A stretch of DNA of 64,000 nucleotides from Triplophysa rosa (GCF_024868665.1 NC_079898.1:4970096-5034095); one strand, 5' to 3'; shown: positions 35,073-48,122, counted from the stretch's first letter. Notes: generated by a model not told the origin, from the letters alone. Made by a program: numbers and translations.

Positions 35073-38000
35073 CTACATCTTTCTGAAGAAGGAATCCAGC
35101 GTAGCAGTGCCTCCTTGAGCTCTGGCTCTTTTAGCAACCGGTCCACCCTGAATCTTCATTCTGCTCTTCCCACGGGATGTCTGAGGTGTTCTGGCTCCAA
35201 CGTGGCTGTCGCCAGAGGTCGAGGAAGAGAGTGATTTCTGCAAATCCAGAGCAAAATGGTAGTCTGTGTGTTCAGGTACATCCCAGACCAACACCTTCTG
35301 TCCACAACGCTCGCACGTGTGAAAATCCTCACTGGATACAGCGGCGTCTGCAGTGCATGATGGGTAATCGGATGGGCCAGAGTCACTAGTACCACTGCGG
35401 GAGCTCTGTTCAGGTGTCTCAACCTGACCCGAGTTTGTCTCATCTCGAGTCGGGATTGAAGTGCTGGCATCAGAGAGCTGGCTCTTTTTTTGGAAGAAGG
35501 ATGAGATACCAGCACTCGAACCGCCTGTGTTTGTTCGAGGAGTAGCTGTGGGTATGTTTTCCACAGGGGTGGGGGACAAAAATGTAGGTTCATCTTTACA
35601 AGCTTCCTCCACTTGGCTTTTTTTCTTTTTAGCCGCTTTGTGGAACAGAGATTCGATGACCCCGGGAGCGGGCTGTGTTTTGTGTACGGTGGGGGTCTGT
35701 GTAGAGGCCCGAAGGGATTGTGTTGAAGGTGCATCACTGGAGAGGAAGTTTGTTATTGCTCCTGATGAGGATGATGGTGCATCACTGAACTTACTGGCTG
35801 ACAGATGAAGACAAGTCAATGCAGGTGACCTGTGTGATTGGCAAAATCAAATAACTTTGATTTTATAAATAAATGACAGAGCCAAGGCAAAGGTGTAAAT
35901 TTTAGGCTTACAATGTCTTATTCTTACAGCAGGAACATCAACGTTTGGTTTCAATCATGAATTTCACTATGATTTAGTCAAATAAAGTTAGGATAGGGTA
36001 GAAAGTTCAAACAGCCGATTCCAATACATTGACCCTTAAATTATGCCATATATAAATTATGACAACCTCAGTCAGGATTTTTTCTTCTGTGGTTTTTTTG
36101 TCCTTGGGATGTGAAAAACAAGACTCTGAATTTTTTTCGCACAGTGAATTTCATTTTTCCTTTAAGTAGTGATGGCCTTCACTTAAAGTCTCCGGAAATT
36201 GCGATCTTTTTTACTTCCGTATTTTTACGAGTGATATTGAATTTCTAATGATAAAAGTAGGCTTTCGTCTTTCTCTGCGATTTGATTAGATGTGTAAAAA
36301 CAGCCGTTGCATTTTGAAATGCAACTGGCAGCAGACTGACAGTTGAAGGGGAGGAGTTAACGGATGCTCCACCTAAGCCGTCTAACATCATTTAAGATGG
36401 ATAGTCATTACAGGAAGGAACTGCATTTTCAGATTTTAACAAAAAAAATGAGGGCACACGAATTTTAAAAAGAGAATGACCCACATTGATAAACTATTTA
36501 CAATAAACGCCGCAATATTTCACGAAAAAAATAGGCAGTCATTTTTAATTTCACTGGGACTTTAAGGCCATCAAAACCCATGCTACAAAAAAGAAATGCT
36601 GTCCACTGTAATGACCTCTGTGCATGAAAGGGTTAATGATTTTCTGTGCCATCATTTACATGTTGAAAGATTTTCCAGTCTGTCATTTGTAATAAATATA
36701 GATACAGTGAGGGAAATAATTATTTGATAATTTTGTAAGTTTGCCTGCTTACAAAGAAATGAAGGGTCTATAATTTTTATGGTAGGTTTATTTTAACTGA
36801 TAGAGACAAAATATCAACAAAAAACAATCAGGGGAAAAAATGTTATATAAAGGTTATAAATTGATTTGCATTTCAGTCAGTGAAATAAGTATTTGATCCC
36901 CTACCATCTAGCAAGAATTCTGGCTCCACATATTGGTTATGTGCCTATATGGACCACAGATTAGTCCTGTCACTTTAAGAAAGTACTCCTAAATCAGCTT
37001 GTTATGTATATAAAAGATGCCTGCCAACAGAATCTGTATCTTTCATTTCAACCTCTCCAACACCATGGTCCAGACCAAATAGGTTTTAAAGGATGTCAGG
37101 GACAAGATTGTAGACCTGCACAAACCTTGAATAGGCTACAGACAGAAGCTTGGTGAGAAGGAGACAACTGTTGGTGCGATTATTTGGAAATAGAAGAAAT
37201 ACTAAATAACTATCAAATGCCCTTGGTCTGGAGCTCCCTGCAAGATTTCCCCAATGGGGTAAAGATGATCATGAGAAAGGATAAAGATCAGCCCAGAACT
37301 ACACGGAAGAAGCTTGTTAATGATTTCAAGACAGTTGGGACCACAGTTAGCAAGCAAACCATTGGTAACACGCTATGCCACAATAGATTGAAATCCTCAA
37401 GAACCCGCAAGGTCCTCCTGCCCAAGAAGGCCCACCTGGCTCATCTGAAGTTTGACAATGAACACCAAAATGATTCAGAAAAGGTTTGGAGAAAGTGATG
37501 CGAGACCAAAATTGATTCCTGTTTTTGGAGGGAGAGAAATGCTGACTATGACCCCAAGAACACCATCCCTACAGAGAAGCACAGTGTTGGACACATTCTG
37601 CTTTAGGGCTTTATCTCTGCTACGGGTACAGGATGACTTCACCGCATTGAGGGGCTGAGGGACGGGCCCATGTACCGTAAAATCTTGGACGAGAACCTCC
37701 TCCCCTTAACTAGATCACTGAAGATGGGTCGTGGATGTGCCTTTAACATGACAAAGACGCAAAACATATGGCCAAGACAACCAAAGAGTGGCTTAAGGAG
37801 AAGCACATTAAATGTCCTAGCCAGTCTCTAGACCCTAGTCCTATAGAAAATCTGTGAAGGAGGCGAAAACTACAATTTTCTGAGCGACAGCCAAGAACCC
37901 TTAAAGATTGACAGAGGAGTGGACTAAAATGTATCCTGACACATGTACAAACCTGGTGACTAACTATCAGAAATGTCTGACCTCTGTGCTTGCCAACAAG

Positions 38001-41000
38001 GGTTTCTCCACTAAGTACAAAGTTATGTTTTTCCCCTGATTGTTTTTTTGATATTTTGTCTCTATCAGTTAAAATAAACCTGCCATAAAAATTATAGACC
38101 CTTCATTTCTTTGTAAGCAGGCAAACTTATAAAATCAGCAGGGGATCAAATCAATATTTTCCTCACTGTATAAAGTGATATTGGCCAGCGGGACTCACCA
38201 CGCTTCCTGGTGATTTCCTGCAGCATTAAGACTCTTGATGATAGCAAAGCTGTCCACAGTGATTTTCGCTGCATCGTATCTTGCAAGAGCACAGCAGCGA
38301 GAAAAACTGTAGGGTCTTTTATCTCCGGCCTGCCGGACCCCCACAGTCAGCTGTTTGGCCACTCTTCCGTTCTACAGAGAAAACACATAACAAGAATGCA
38401 TCTCAGTGCAGAGTATGCAATACCATTCAACAGTTTAGGGTATAATATTTTTCTTCACATTCAAATAAATGTAACCTTATCAAAACTATGGAATAGCACA
38501 AACACTTTGCAAAGTTATTGCCAATCCTTAATCTTAATGTAGGTATAATAGAAGCTACACTATAACCACTAACTGGAAGAAATTCTGCAGAAAGCGGCCA
38601 AGCTGCAGCGTGTCACGTAAAAAAAAAAAAAGAGAGCTTTGGCGATTAATTGTCTGTTTTAGAGCTTCGACATTTAATTACATTACATACATTTTTGATT
38701 CAGCTTTGAAACGACCATATTGTTCTGAATATAAAAAAATATGTTTTTTTTTCTTGGAAATACATCGGAAAATATTGGTTTATCATATATTTAAGGTTTA
38801 GGCTTTTACCTGTCAATAATACAACCGCCAAATACTTGTAAATAAGTAAATTGATCAGCCACCATTAAAATGCTATCGGTCATAGAAAAGCTTCTAGTCT
38901 GTTTTTTTCTCACTTACAAGACTACAATAAAAGTTTACTTCTATGTTAATGAAATTTTGGTAGACTGGTTTTCACACTGAGATTAGCTTAAATAACATTA
39001 AATTGTACTGCAGGTTATTTTTATGGTATATGCTTTAGTTATTATTGTGTTGTGGTGGTACATTTTACAAGTATTACAATGCTTTAGTTACAATAAATAC
39101 ACTAAAATATGTAATATGCAGGCACTACAGTTCCCCCTTGTGTCTTCTTTAGAGATGTGCAATAATTGCGATGAGATCAGACGATTATTTAATAATAATC
39201 GTGACAGCCCTATCAGACACAAATGTATAGTATAATGCAATGTAAGTCGCTTTGGATAAAAGTGTCTGCCAAATGCGTAAATGTAAATTTAAAACTAACC
39301 ATTTTTTTTAAAGCATTAGAAAGCTCACCATTTCTCTGTCTTTGTTCAGTCTTTCCTCTAATTCAAGAGCCAACTGATGAAGCCAATACTGCACCTAAAC
39401 AAGAAGTGAAATAGATCAACTTAACAAGAGTGCAAAATGAAAGACGTTACTGATATCGATCCCAGATTCACCATGTACCTTTTCTTTTGTAGCCAAACAT
39501 GTTATTCCTGCAAAGTTCTTACTGCAGCCAATGGATTTTGGGAGCTGTCGAGGTTTTACAGCCTCAAACTCTATTCCTCTGCACAAGTCATACAGCCACG
39601 GCCTGATGAACAGATAAACATTTAGTAAAACAAGAAAAATACATTGTTGTGATCGCAAAATCAGCAAGAATTCCAAGCTTTACCAGTGCATTATAAACTG
39701 CATTCAAAAAGACCCCTACTTCGATCCATACCATTTCTTGCCCCTTTAAGATTTTATTTCATGAGTTTTAAAAATGTCCATGTATGCATTTCCTTTTAAA
39801 ATCCACCCATTTTATAGTGAACAAACTCTAATGTTGACGTTCACCCCGTCTTCTCTCCAAAGTGCAGTTCCAGTTGGGCTTTGGCGAACTGAGTGAGCTC
39901 TCCCATGTTTTCCACCCCCAGAGTTTCAGCAACAGACGTTCCCAGTTTTCCTCCAAGATTACGACTGAGGAACACATATCACGCGGTCGTGTTACTTTGA
40001 GAAGCAGGTCGAATTATGTCACAGTTTAGAAAAGCTACTTACATTTTACAGATGGGAAGTGAGCTGAACAGTTGGGGTACAGATCCGAGTGGCAGAACTG
40101 TTTGGCGGTTGGGTTTATTCAAACCACATGCGAGTTTGGCCAACACCTATAAAAATGAATAGAAAACCACTTTCACATTTAAATTAATAAGACATGGGAC
40201 TTGAAGTCAAGAAGTCAGAAAATAACTTGAACTCCTGGGGGCGTATTACAGAACGATCTTAACTTGAAAATCTTATCCTATCTGTTTGGTAACCATGGTA
40301 ATTTCAGATAGGACAAAAGCTATTACAGAACAGCACTTCCTAAGTGCATAATCTTATCTTAACTACATATAGGAAAATGGTATTACAGAAGCGTCTTAAC
40401 TTGACAAATAAACTGTCTTAACTTTAGGACGACCCCACAGCTGTCCTAACTTCAAAATGATTTCAAAACAGAAAAAACTCTCACAATTGTGCTGTCCACC
40501 AATGGCATTACATTGAATAATAATTGAAAATGAAGAACAGAGATGTTTAATGAAAGAAAGTCTCTTGGAGGACCCTGAAGATGTGTAACAATTGACACAA
40601 CACTTTTAAGTAATTACAGAATGCCGCGCAACATGATATTAAACTTAGCACAGGAACACAGCAAGGGTGGTAAACTTTTTCTTCACAGCCTCAGCTGTTT
40701 TTGTTTTGTTTTTCCATTTTGTTTACCTCATCAGTAGCTTGCACAGTGTTGGTTGCTTGGTAACAGACCTGAAAGTGGATTGCCGAGCTTGATGGTGCAA
40801 TTTAAGATTTCCTAACTAGAGATAAGATACGATTTTGTAAGATAGGATAGGAATCCCAAATCAAGCGAAGATTTGCTTCTGTAATACAGATTTGTGAAAA
40901 ATCCTAATTTAACGTATCATAACTTCAGTTAAGACCTAAGATAAGAAACCTTCTGTAATACGCCCCCAGCACCACCGCAAAAGAAACTGTATTAGCTGTA

Positions 41001-42350
41001 TTATGAACATCATTGCCTATTCACACCTTATTGTGGGAGATTCCAGCAGAGCAGCGAAATCCAGTGTGTTTCTCCACAGCGGCCCTCATCTCCCCCACTA
41101 AAAGAGCACCCACGGCCAAATGCAGCTCCGCACCGTTCACCTGAGACAGAGAGTCCAGCCACTGCTTCAGTCCTCTGGCACGCTGTTCTTCTGTTCAAAC
41201 ACACACATTATCAAAGAGATACATCATCACTTCACACTTGTATACTGCAGCAGTAATCAAATAAAATTTGGATAAAAGCGTCCGCTAAATTACTAAATGT
41301 AAATGTAATACTACTCATGACATCACAGCAGTATTGTTTTCTGAGGGATTTGCTGTTTCAACACACCTTTATCTAACACTGCATTCTCGCTGTGTGACTC
41401 CTGGTCGGTGTTTTGTGGAAAGCCCTGTATGTAGGTGCTCTTCAGATGATCAGGTTTAATGTCCTGGGCGGTCATATCTTTAAGCCTCTGCTGTACGCTT
41501 GCAGTGAGGTCCATGTACGCCTCGTCAATACTCGCTCTCTCAATGACAGCAAAGCGTGACATCACCTCGATCACCTCCACGCTGGCCTCCCTATAACTGA
41601 TACAAACCGAAAACCCTCTTACATAACCTAGAACTATTCATTTTAGTGAAAATACATCTGAAGCCAACCTGAAGGCCTCGTTTAAAAATATGGTGATCAC
41701 AGTCAGAAAGAAGCCCTGTAAACAATTTTCCCTAAAGCTAGAGAGTCTGTATTAAAGAACTTCACACAGGAATGTTTTATGGCCCCAGTGTGTGGCAGGA
41801 AAAACACGTTAAGCACTGAATATAAAACAATTAAAAATGCAGAAATAAAACGATCATTTATTATTTACAATACGTTAAAGGCTAAACGTTTTTTAAACAC
41901 ATTCATTATATAGTAGGCCTGCATGACTGAATTACTTAAATAGACTGCAGAAGTTAATAACATTAAGTATGTGAACTCGAAGTCGACGAGAGAAAAAAGG
42001 GGCACGTACTGGGTAAGATCCGCCTTCCCATGTGACTCTCTGACCCGTGCCACCTGCAGATCAGGGCACAGCTTCTTGGCATCATCTGCCCACATGTTCC
42101 TGGTGACCCCATGAGCCCTGGCTTCATAACTCACTGCAATAATACTGAAAACACAACACTTTTTATTCTTTTTTTCTAGATCTAGGATTCAGTGTAAACA
42201 TGCCATTTCTCACCCTCCTCCTTTCCACGTCTTGTATTGAGCTACAACGCAGGGTTTGTTCTTCAGCTCGGGATTGATCCTCTGCTCCACTTGTACATAA
42301 AAGCAATCCATGTCCACCAGTGCGACCACCCTCTCCTTACCGAAGTCCAT
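35073..42350 (-). CDS. polh: DNA polymerase eta (Y-family lesion-bypass polymerase)
   Basis: Ten exons join in frame to 669 aa (human 713): 42214-42350, 42010-42144, 41367-41596, 41027-41190, 40043-40146, 39845-39964, 39479-39602, 39329-39394, 38199-38371, 35073-35829. Catalytic acidic residues fall where they do in human: D13 (LVDMDCF) and D115/E116 (ASIDEAY). The thymine-dimer contacts Q38 (VAQYK) and R61 (GVTRNMW) are also kept. Helix-hairpin-helix and little-finger regions follow ([24 protein letters not shown]). The long last exon has PCNA-binding-like boxes (ISSFFQKK), a UBZ zinc finger ([20 protein letters not shown], Cys590/593, His605/609) and a C-terminal PIP-like TLDSFF. Function: accurate bypass of UV dimers. 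Convergent with gtpbp2 as in human. Introns hold a Tc1 and other elements. Confidence 0.95.
36187..36561. mobile_element. TTAA-flanked MITE, polh intron 9 copy
   Basis: TTAA at 36183-36186 and 36562-36565. The reverse complement matches the copy at 26186-26533 (CAGTGAAATTAAAAATGAC, GGAGCATCCGTTAACTCC, TCAACTGTCAGTCTGCTGCC). 375 bp. Confidence 0.75.
36705..38168 (+). mobile_element. Tc1/mariner element with decayed transposase, polh intron 9
   Basis: Long inverted ends (about 140 bp, starting CAGTGAGG(G)AAAAT, with TTTGCCTGCTTACAAAGAAA and TTTTAACTGATAGAGACAAA in both) flanked by TA on each side (36703-36704, 38169-38170). 1464 bp. The transposase is broken into frames: 37184-37498 reads [15 protein letters not shown] and [12 protein letters not shown], the HTH and early DDE region of fish Tc1-like transposases. 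Not functional. Confidence 0.9.
39233..39290 (+). repeat. L2/SINE-type 3' tail
   Basis: GTAAGTCGCTTTGGATAAAA followed by GTGTCTGCCAAATGC and ATAAATG-like repeats: the conserved 3' tail of fish SINEs and their partner LINEs. In polh intron 8. Confidence 0.7.
40235..40969. mobile_element. Inverted-repeat DNA element in polh intron 4
   Basis: Ends CTGGGGGCGTATTACAGAAC and, reverse-complemented, CTGGGGGCGTATTACAGAAG. The interior is full of ATCTTAACTT/AAGATAGGATA boxes. 735 bp with no ORF. A target duplication is not clear (CTC versus CAC). Confidence 0.75.
41261..41310 (+). repeat. L2/SINE-type 3' tail
   Basis: TTTGGATAAAAGCGTCCGCT followed by AAATTACTAAATGTAAATG, in polh intron 3. Confidence 0.7.
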
Positions 42351-44689
42351 CACCAAAAAACCTCACCGATCATTAAACAACAAAAGTGTGTGTCCCTTCC
42401 GCGCGCTGGGAGTCGTGTGCTCTTCTTCTTTCTCCCCGTGCAGTGTTACTTAGACATCTAACTGCGCATACCGACATCTAGTGGACGTTTAAACAATTGC
42501 TCTATATTTGATGTGTTAGACACGTGCAAAACTGCGCATACAGAGTGGTTTATGACATTATCTACCGCGAGAGTGATAAAGAAGTGAAGCGAGCAATCTT
42601 CTCTCGCGATGCTTTGATGTCATTTACCAATCGAACCCAAATTAGTAGTAAAGGGTCTAAAATTCTCGCACAGCTAAATTTAGCACAGTTAAAATAGCAA
42701 CTGATTGTGATTGAATAAAAGATGACACAAATAAGAAGGACTTTTACCCAGGATTACTTTGTAAATAAAAATAAGCCAATGCTGCCCTCTCTTTGTGAAG
42801 GAACTGTTTCATTAACTACATTAACTATTAATTATGTTTATGTGCTTCATACTGTTATAAAACTTTACAATTTTAATTATGATCTTTTGTAATGTTTTAA
42901 AACATTAGTTAAAATGCATTCAAATATGTACAAAGTTCGAATAATACTGTTTCATAACCTACTGATCTGTTCGATTTTATTGTTGTTGTTAATCACTAAT
43001 AAGACATAACCATAGACAGTATCAGTATCAGGCTATCGTCGTTTATAATGTGAAAATGCTGTTTAACGCTGACTGAAATCAACCGAGGAACTAAGTTAAT
43101 AATATTGTTTTTGACAAGTTTTAGTTTAGCTTTAGCCTAATGAAATGAAAAAATAATAAATAAATAATAATAAATAAATACGCCGAAAGGCATAACTATA
43201 CACAATGTATTTCAAAAGAAAGGCAGACTGCCACGTGCAGCGCCTCACTTGGATGTGTCTGAAGTCTTGGAGCTCGACTTCCCTACGTTTCTCCTACAAA
43301 TGGGCCTTGAGCTTGTTTGGAGGTTCTAGCAGGGGAGAGCAGCTACTTCTATACCAACGATGCTCGTCCGCCGGGGGCACTCGTCCTCTTCCACCGAGCG
43401 CAGAGCTTCGGGAGGGACACACATGGAGCGGTGAGGGAGGAAGGGGACACCCGCCTAGCCAGCCAGATCAGCCGAATCAACACTAGCGATCAATGGGGTG
43501 ACAGATGTCGCAGCCAGATCGCCCTCACATCCGGGAGAAGAGGTTGGGTCACAGAGAATATATAGGGCTGTGAGGACCATGCTTTCGCTTCGACGGTAAT
43601 GTGACTTTACTGCCAAAGACGCGTTGATTGTTTCGTGCATTTATCCGAATGCATATAAATCTATAACGTAATCTAAACCTAGATTGCATGATTTTTTTAT
43701 ATATATTCGTTAAATATAGCCTTTTAAAACAGAACACACTGGCTATTTCCCAGAATGCTTTGCCACCATGCAAATGCACAGTGCTACTATTGGTTTTGAC
43801 GGCGAACTGAAACGCCCCTCAACACCCACGCTGGGCTTACGCAGCATTGCGTCAATGCATTGAGGTGGTCAGTGTGATGGATACGCTTTACGTTTGCTCT
43901 ACTGTTTGTACTTAAGCTTAGATAAACAGTTGAAATGCAGCTATTGCTTTTGTCATGTAACTTGTTTTTCCTGTTATAATAACAGTGTGTCATCGTGAAT
44001 TGGGATGAATTCAATATACAGTGTGTTTAGAGTTCAATATATCGTGGTAGGGGAAAAAACGCCCACTGAACTAAGCCATGTTTACATCGCTTCGACGGAG
44101 CGAAAGGTCGAGCAGTTTGAACGCGAAATTAACTTAAATATCTCGTAAAAGGTTGTTAGGCAATACTATTTGACGAATAGTGAAACTGGTGCATTTTTAG
44201 AAGTGTGAATGGGCTGTGCGAGTTCTCTTGTTAGGAAGGAAAAGGAAGATTTGGATGACGGGTCAATACGCAGCAGCAATATTAGCGTCTAAACAAAAGT
44301 GCTAACGTCATTAGGAACAGAGTGAATGAATGCAATTCTGTGGCTGGCTATATAACTAAGTTTACTGATAGTTGTTATACAGTGGTGGTAAAAACAAGCA
44401 ATTGTTATAATTCGTTCAGTACACATTTGTTCATAAATCAGCATGTATAAAATATATGTCAGGTACATTTATTATACATGCCTTTACTTCATGGCGTGGC
44501 AAAATATCTCCATTAGTCATTCTGGATGTGCACTCAAGATGAGCTTTCATCATCGTGACTTTTGTTTGCATTCTTTGATTTATTCGCTTTGAAAACGCTC
44601 AAAGTAACCCGCTTAAAACGGGAAGTGCCACAGACTTAATTTATTATTGTTTTGTGGTGAAGTTAGTGTGGGTATTATGAATTGTTATA
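42351..44689. other. polh upstream region and gene-free DNA
   Basis: The 5' flank of polh (42351-42620) is GC-richer, without a TATA box. A GC-rich, codon-like segment at about 43205-43560 has no recognised product. The rest is AT-rich with no exon seen. Confidence 0.45.
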
Positions 44690-44835
44690 CAGGTACATCT
44701 CAAAAAATTTGAATATAGTGAAAAAGGTCAATTTTTTGTCACTCATTTCAGAAAGTGAAACCCATTTATTATATAGATTAATTACACAGAGTGAAATATT
44801 TCAACTTTATATAGACCGGAAGAAATCCAGTCGTT
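44690..44835 (+). repeat. Tc1-like left end, truncated
   Basis: TA followed by CAGGTACATCTCAAAAAATT and GTCACTCATTTCAGAAAGTG, the left inverted repeat of a fish Tc1-like family. No matching right end or transposase is seen in the next kilobases, so it is truncated or disrupted. Confidence 0.65.
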
Positions 44836-45250
44836 TTGTTAGAAGAGGGACAGCGTTGAACAATAGACTTGAAATATGTGAAATATAAAGCGTTTTTTTT
44901 TTAAATTAGAAACATGAACATCCATTGTTAAACACCCAAAAAACATAACCAAAGCCTCAAAAACAGCAAAAGACTGGCTCCTTTAATAAGTGAAGCTTCA
45001 AGAATGTATTTTATTTGTTGGTGTATTCCCAGCTAAGACAGTACGTTGTGACAACGTCGCCAGTTCGTCTTCATTTGGTCACGGTGACATTACTTTGTGA
45101 CCACGTTCTGAGGACGTCTTGGCAACGTTCCATTTCTTAGAATTTTTGCTTACGTTCCAGAAACGTCCTAGCCATGTCCTCTAATAACATCGTGAATTAA
45201 TCCCATGGAGAACGTTGTAGCTACGTGATGTACTGGTCTTCAGATAACCT

Positions 45251-47027
45251 GGGGCCTCATTTATAAAACTGCGTAGAAACCTTCCTACTAGTGAACTTAC
45301 GCCAGAATGCTGAAAAGGGCGTACGCAAACAAAAATTGAGATTTATAAAACCTTGCACCTGCATGCAATTTTCCCTTTATAAATCACAGATTACCCGCAA
45401 TTGTGCATACGTGAATCACCCTCATATCATATATTAATAAGATTGATATCCAAGCCTGACGTCACGCACCATTATGGGCGTGTACCGTTTCCGGGTTCAA
45501 CCGCTATCAAATGCCATAGAAAAATAACAAAAACTTATGTAAAACCCACGATCCTTTATCTCCGTAACAAAATGAACAAATGGCCACACATGAGATTCAC
45601 TGAGATTTCCATATTAATAATTAATTATAATAATAATTATAACATATTAAAGCCAAAGAAGGTCTCTGCAGCATTTATATGTTTACAGCATTTAGACTGA
45701 TCATTAACACCTCGTTAAAATCACATCATTAATTTCATTCATTCAAATTCATCATTAATCATTAACATCAAATTTGAAGACATAATTGTTAAAGACGAAT
45801 GTTTCTTCATTCCGGTTTTGTTATGAACTTAGTTAGAAACGATAAGGAGGACATTTAGAGAAACGATTGTGCGAGAGTTTAATGGCTGTATTTCCAGACT
45901 TTGACATTTGATGATTATGCACAGTAATTAAAATATAGCCTATTTAGCTATTTATTTACACTGTGTTCTGCAGTTATCGTATTTGATGCTGTCCTTGTCA
46001 TGATTCTCAATGAGGATCGAGATGCAGACAGCGTAGAAGGGGTTAACAGAATTTATTACAAAAAAAAACACAAATCAAACACCCACGATGGGGGAAGACA
46101 AAAAGAGAACAGTACTATAACCACATATAAAACATAAACCAAAACTTCCCACATGGGGGACAAAACCGGCGGACGAGGTAACCAAAAGAACCATATAAAA
46201 CTGAGACAGGACTAACACTAGATAAACGCAAGACAGAGCAAAATCAATATATACGAGACAACTTACTAGCGCTTGAGACAAGGAACAATACAAGGTAATA
46301 CAAAACGAATCAGCACAAGACAAGAGACACAAGGTTAATATATAGGCCGGGGAATACAAACGAGGGATGATAACACAGGGAGGGTGACGGGCAGGTGACA
46401 GGGATCAAACACTAAGGAGAAGCTAACGAGGTAACGAGAGGGCGGGGCTAGAAGACGCGACACCGGAGAGAACGCATATTATTGTCAAGAGGACAATAAT
46501 ACGTTTCTCTCCACACATAACAAGGGATCCTGCAGTGAATCACGACAGTCCTATATTCTATGCAGTCGGATCATCTCTACCTCATGCGCTCATAGTGTGA
46601 TGGTGAGACAGTGCTGATTCAATATATAGATTGAATTTTTATTTAAGATTTGAGTTTGATTTTACAAGAGCTGCATGAAACAAGTATCGCTCAATACAAG
46701 CGCAAATAACTCTGCAGATTTAATCTTCGCGATAATGAGGATATTTAGGCCTAAGGTAAAATTAAATGTGTGTGAGAGATTGATGCTTGTAATCGTTTTT
46801 GTCACACTTAGCCTACCTTTTGCAATCTAACTTGAGTTCACTAACTCACCACCGGTGTCGCCAAACTGCTCCGTCTCCAAAATGTCCGTACGCATGGGTC
46901 AGAGTTTGCGTGCAGGTGCGCACATTTTTCCGTTTGTTTTTATAAATCCCATCTTTTGCGTGGGAAGTGGCGTACGCCTCTTTCAGGGCATGTTTTGTGC
47001 GTACGCAACGGTTATAAATGAGGCCCC
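45251..47027. mobile_element. Nested element with GGGGCCTCATTTATAA ends
   Basis: Left GGGGCCTCATTTATAAAAC and right, reverse-complemented, GGGGCCTCATTTATAACCG. Both have ACGC/GCGTACGC boxes just inside. The junction reads CCTGG on both sides if the palindromic overlap is shared, so the duplication is 3-5 bp and ambiguous. A related intact phrase (GACCTGAACACTGGTCATTTG, 47140-47160) shows the empty-site sequence. No coding capacity is seen. Confidence 0.75.
45996..46547 (-). mobile_element. Solo LTR, 552 bp, perfect 5-bp target duplication
   Basis: Borders TGTCATGATTC and GAATCACGACA (TG...CA), flanked by GTCCT on both sides (45991-45995, 46548-46552). On the minus strand a TATA-like TATATATTAAC and, near the end, AATAAA are visible. 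The 94-aa ORF inside is a by-product. Confidence 0.85.
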
Positions 47028-48122
47028 TGGACACTGGTCATTTTTGCTTACGTTCCAGAAACGTCTGAGCCACGTCCTCAAATAACGTCATGAATTGATC
47101 CCGTTGAGAACTTTGTAGCGACGTGACTCGTCTTCAGATGACCTGAACACTGGTCATTTGATTAATGAATCTGGTCATTTCTATTTATTATGTTATTGTA
47201 TGGAATATGTATGATCAGAGTAAAATCTGTTATAATGTCAAGACGAATGCTATTATTCTGACTTCAGACCGCTATTAAACTGGAGTATAATTCGATATTA
47301 CAACTATTTATTTTGTGCGCGCGCGTCTGATATGCGCCTTTGTTCTGCAAAGATCCGCGCGCTCTCGTCATTTAAACGTTAACGGTCATTTCTTTTTACC
47401 TCACTGCCTGATTTGACTTGCCTGGTTTATTAATATTCTTTCTTTACTTTATACCTTACAAGTGTGAGAGTAAACACATATTTTAGTGATTTTCGATCGA
47501 TTTAGCGAGTTTAAATGAACGGCCCTGATGTGAGTGTTATTAAAGAAGCTTTTGATTGTTGTTTCTAAAAACGGACAACCTGCTAAACGTATGTGGTAAA
47601 ACAACAATATAATGTTAAGCCTAAACATAATGTTTATTCATCTCTGTCAATAAATATCTGCTTTAAATCCGCTATATTGTGTTGAAGTCTTTGATTTTTT
47701 TGTCATGTACAGTATAAATAAAATATCTGATTGTGATGTACAGTGCTGTGTTGAGTTTTATAATCGTTATACTGTGCTTTATACATATTTGAATAGAGAA
47801 TTACTCCAATTATGCATAAAATGTAATCTTTAACGCACAGATTAAATCACAAAATAATTTAATCTTCCATGTGAGGGATGATAATTGTTTAAATAAAATA
47901 AAATAAAATAAAAATATTTTAACAACGTGACTGTTTGGTCGTTAGGACGTGCTCATCACGTCTCAGAAACGTTATTTGGTACGTCGCTGTGACCAATATG
48001 GTACGTTCAGGTATGTCTTCAGCAGGTAATCACCATGTCCCAGTAACGTTATTATGGTACGTCGTGGCAACGAATATGGTCCGGTCCAGGTACGTCGTCG
48101 CAACGTAACTGTGTTAGCTGGG

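Larger units (their letters stand above)
45028..48122. mobile_element. DNA element with CCCAGCTAA ends and ACGT-rich subterminal repeats
   Basis: Ends CCCAGCTAAGACAGTACGTTG and, reverse-complemented, CCCAGCTAACACAGTTACGTTG. Both subterminal zones carry many AACGTCnnGG/ACGTCCTC/GGTACGTC boxes (45040-45240, 47040-47130, 47935-48115). No transposase is readable. It hosts a second element at 45251-47027, which hosts a solo LTR. No clean target duplication is visible. Confidence 0.65.

Noticed and set aside
35156..35808. ORFs overlapping the last polh exon in other frames and on the plus strand
   Set aside because: Shadows of the real polh frame, which carries the UBZ finger and PIP-like end.
46075..46359. 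Hydrophobic 94-aa ORF
   Set aside because: Lies wholly inside a solo LTR with defined ends and target duplication.
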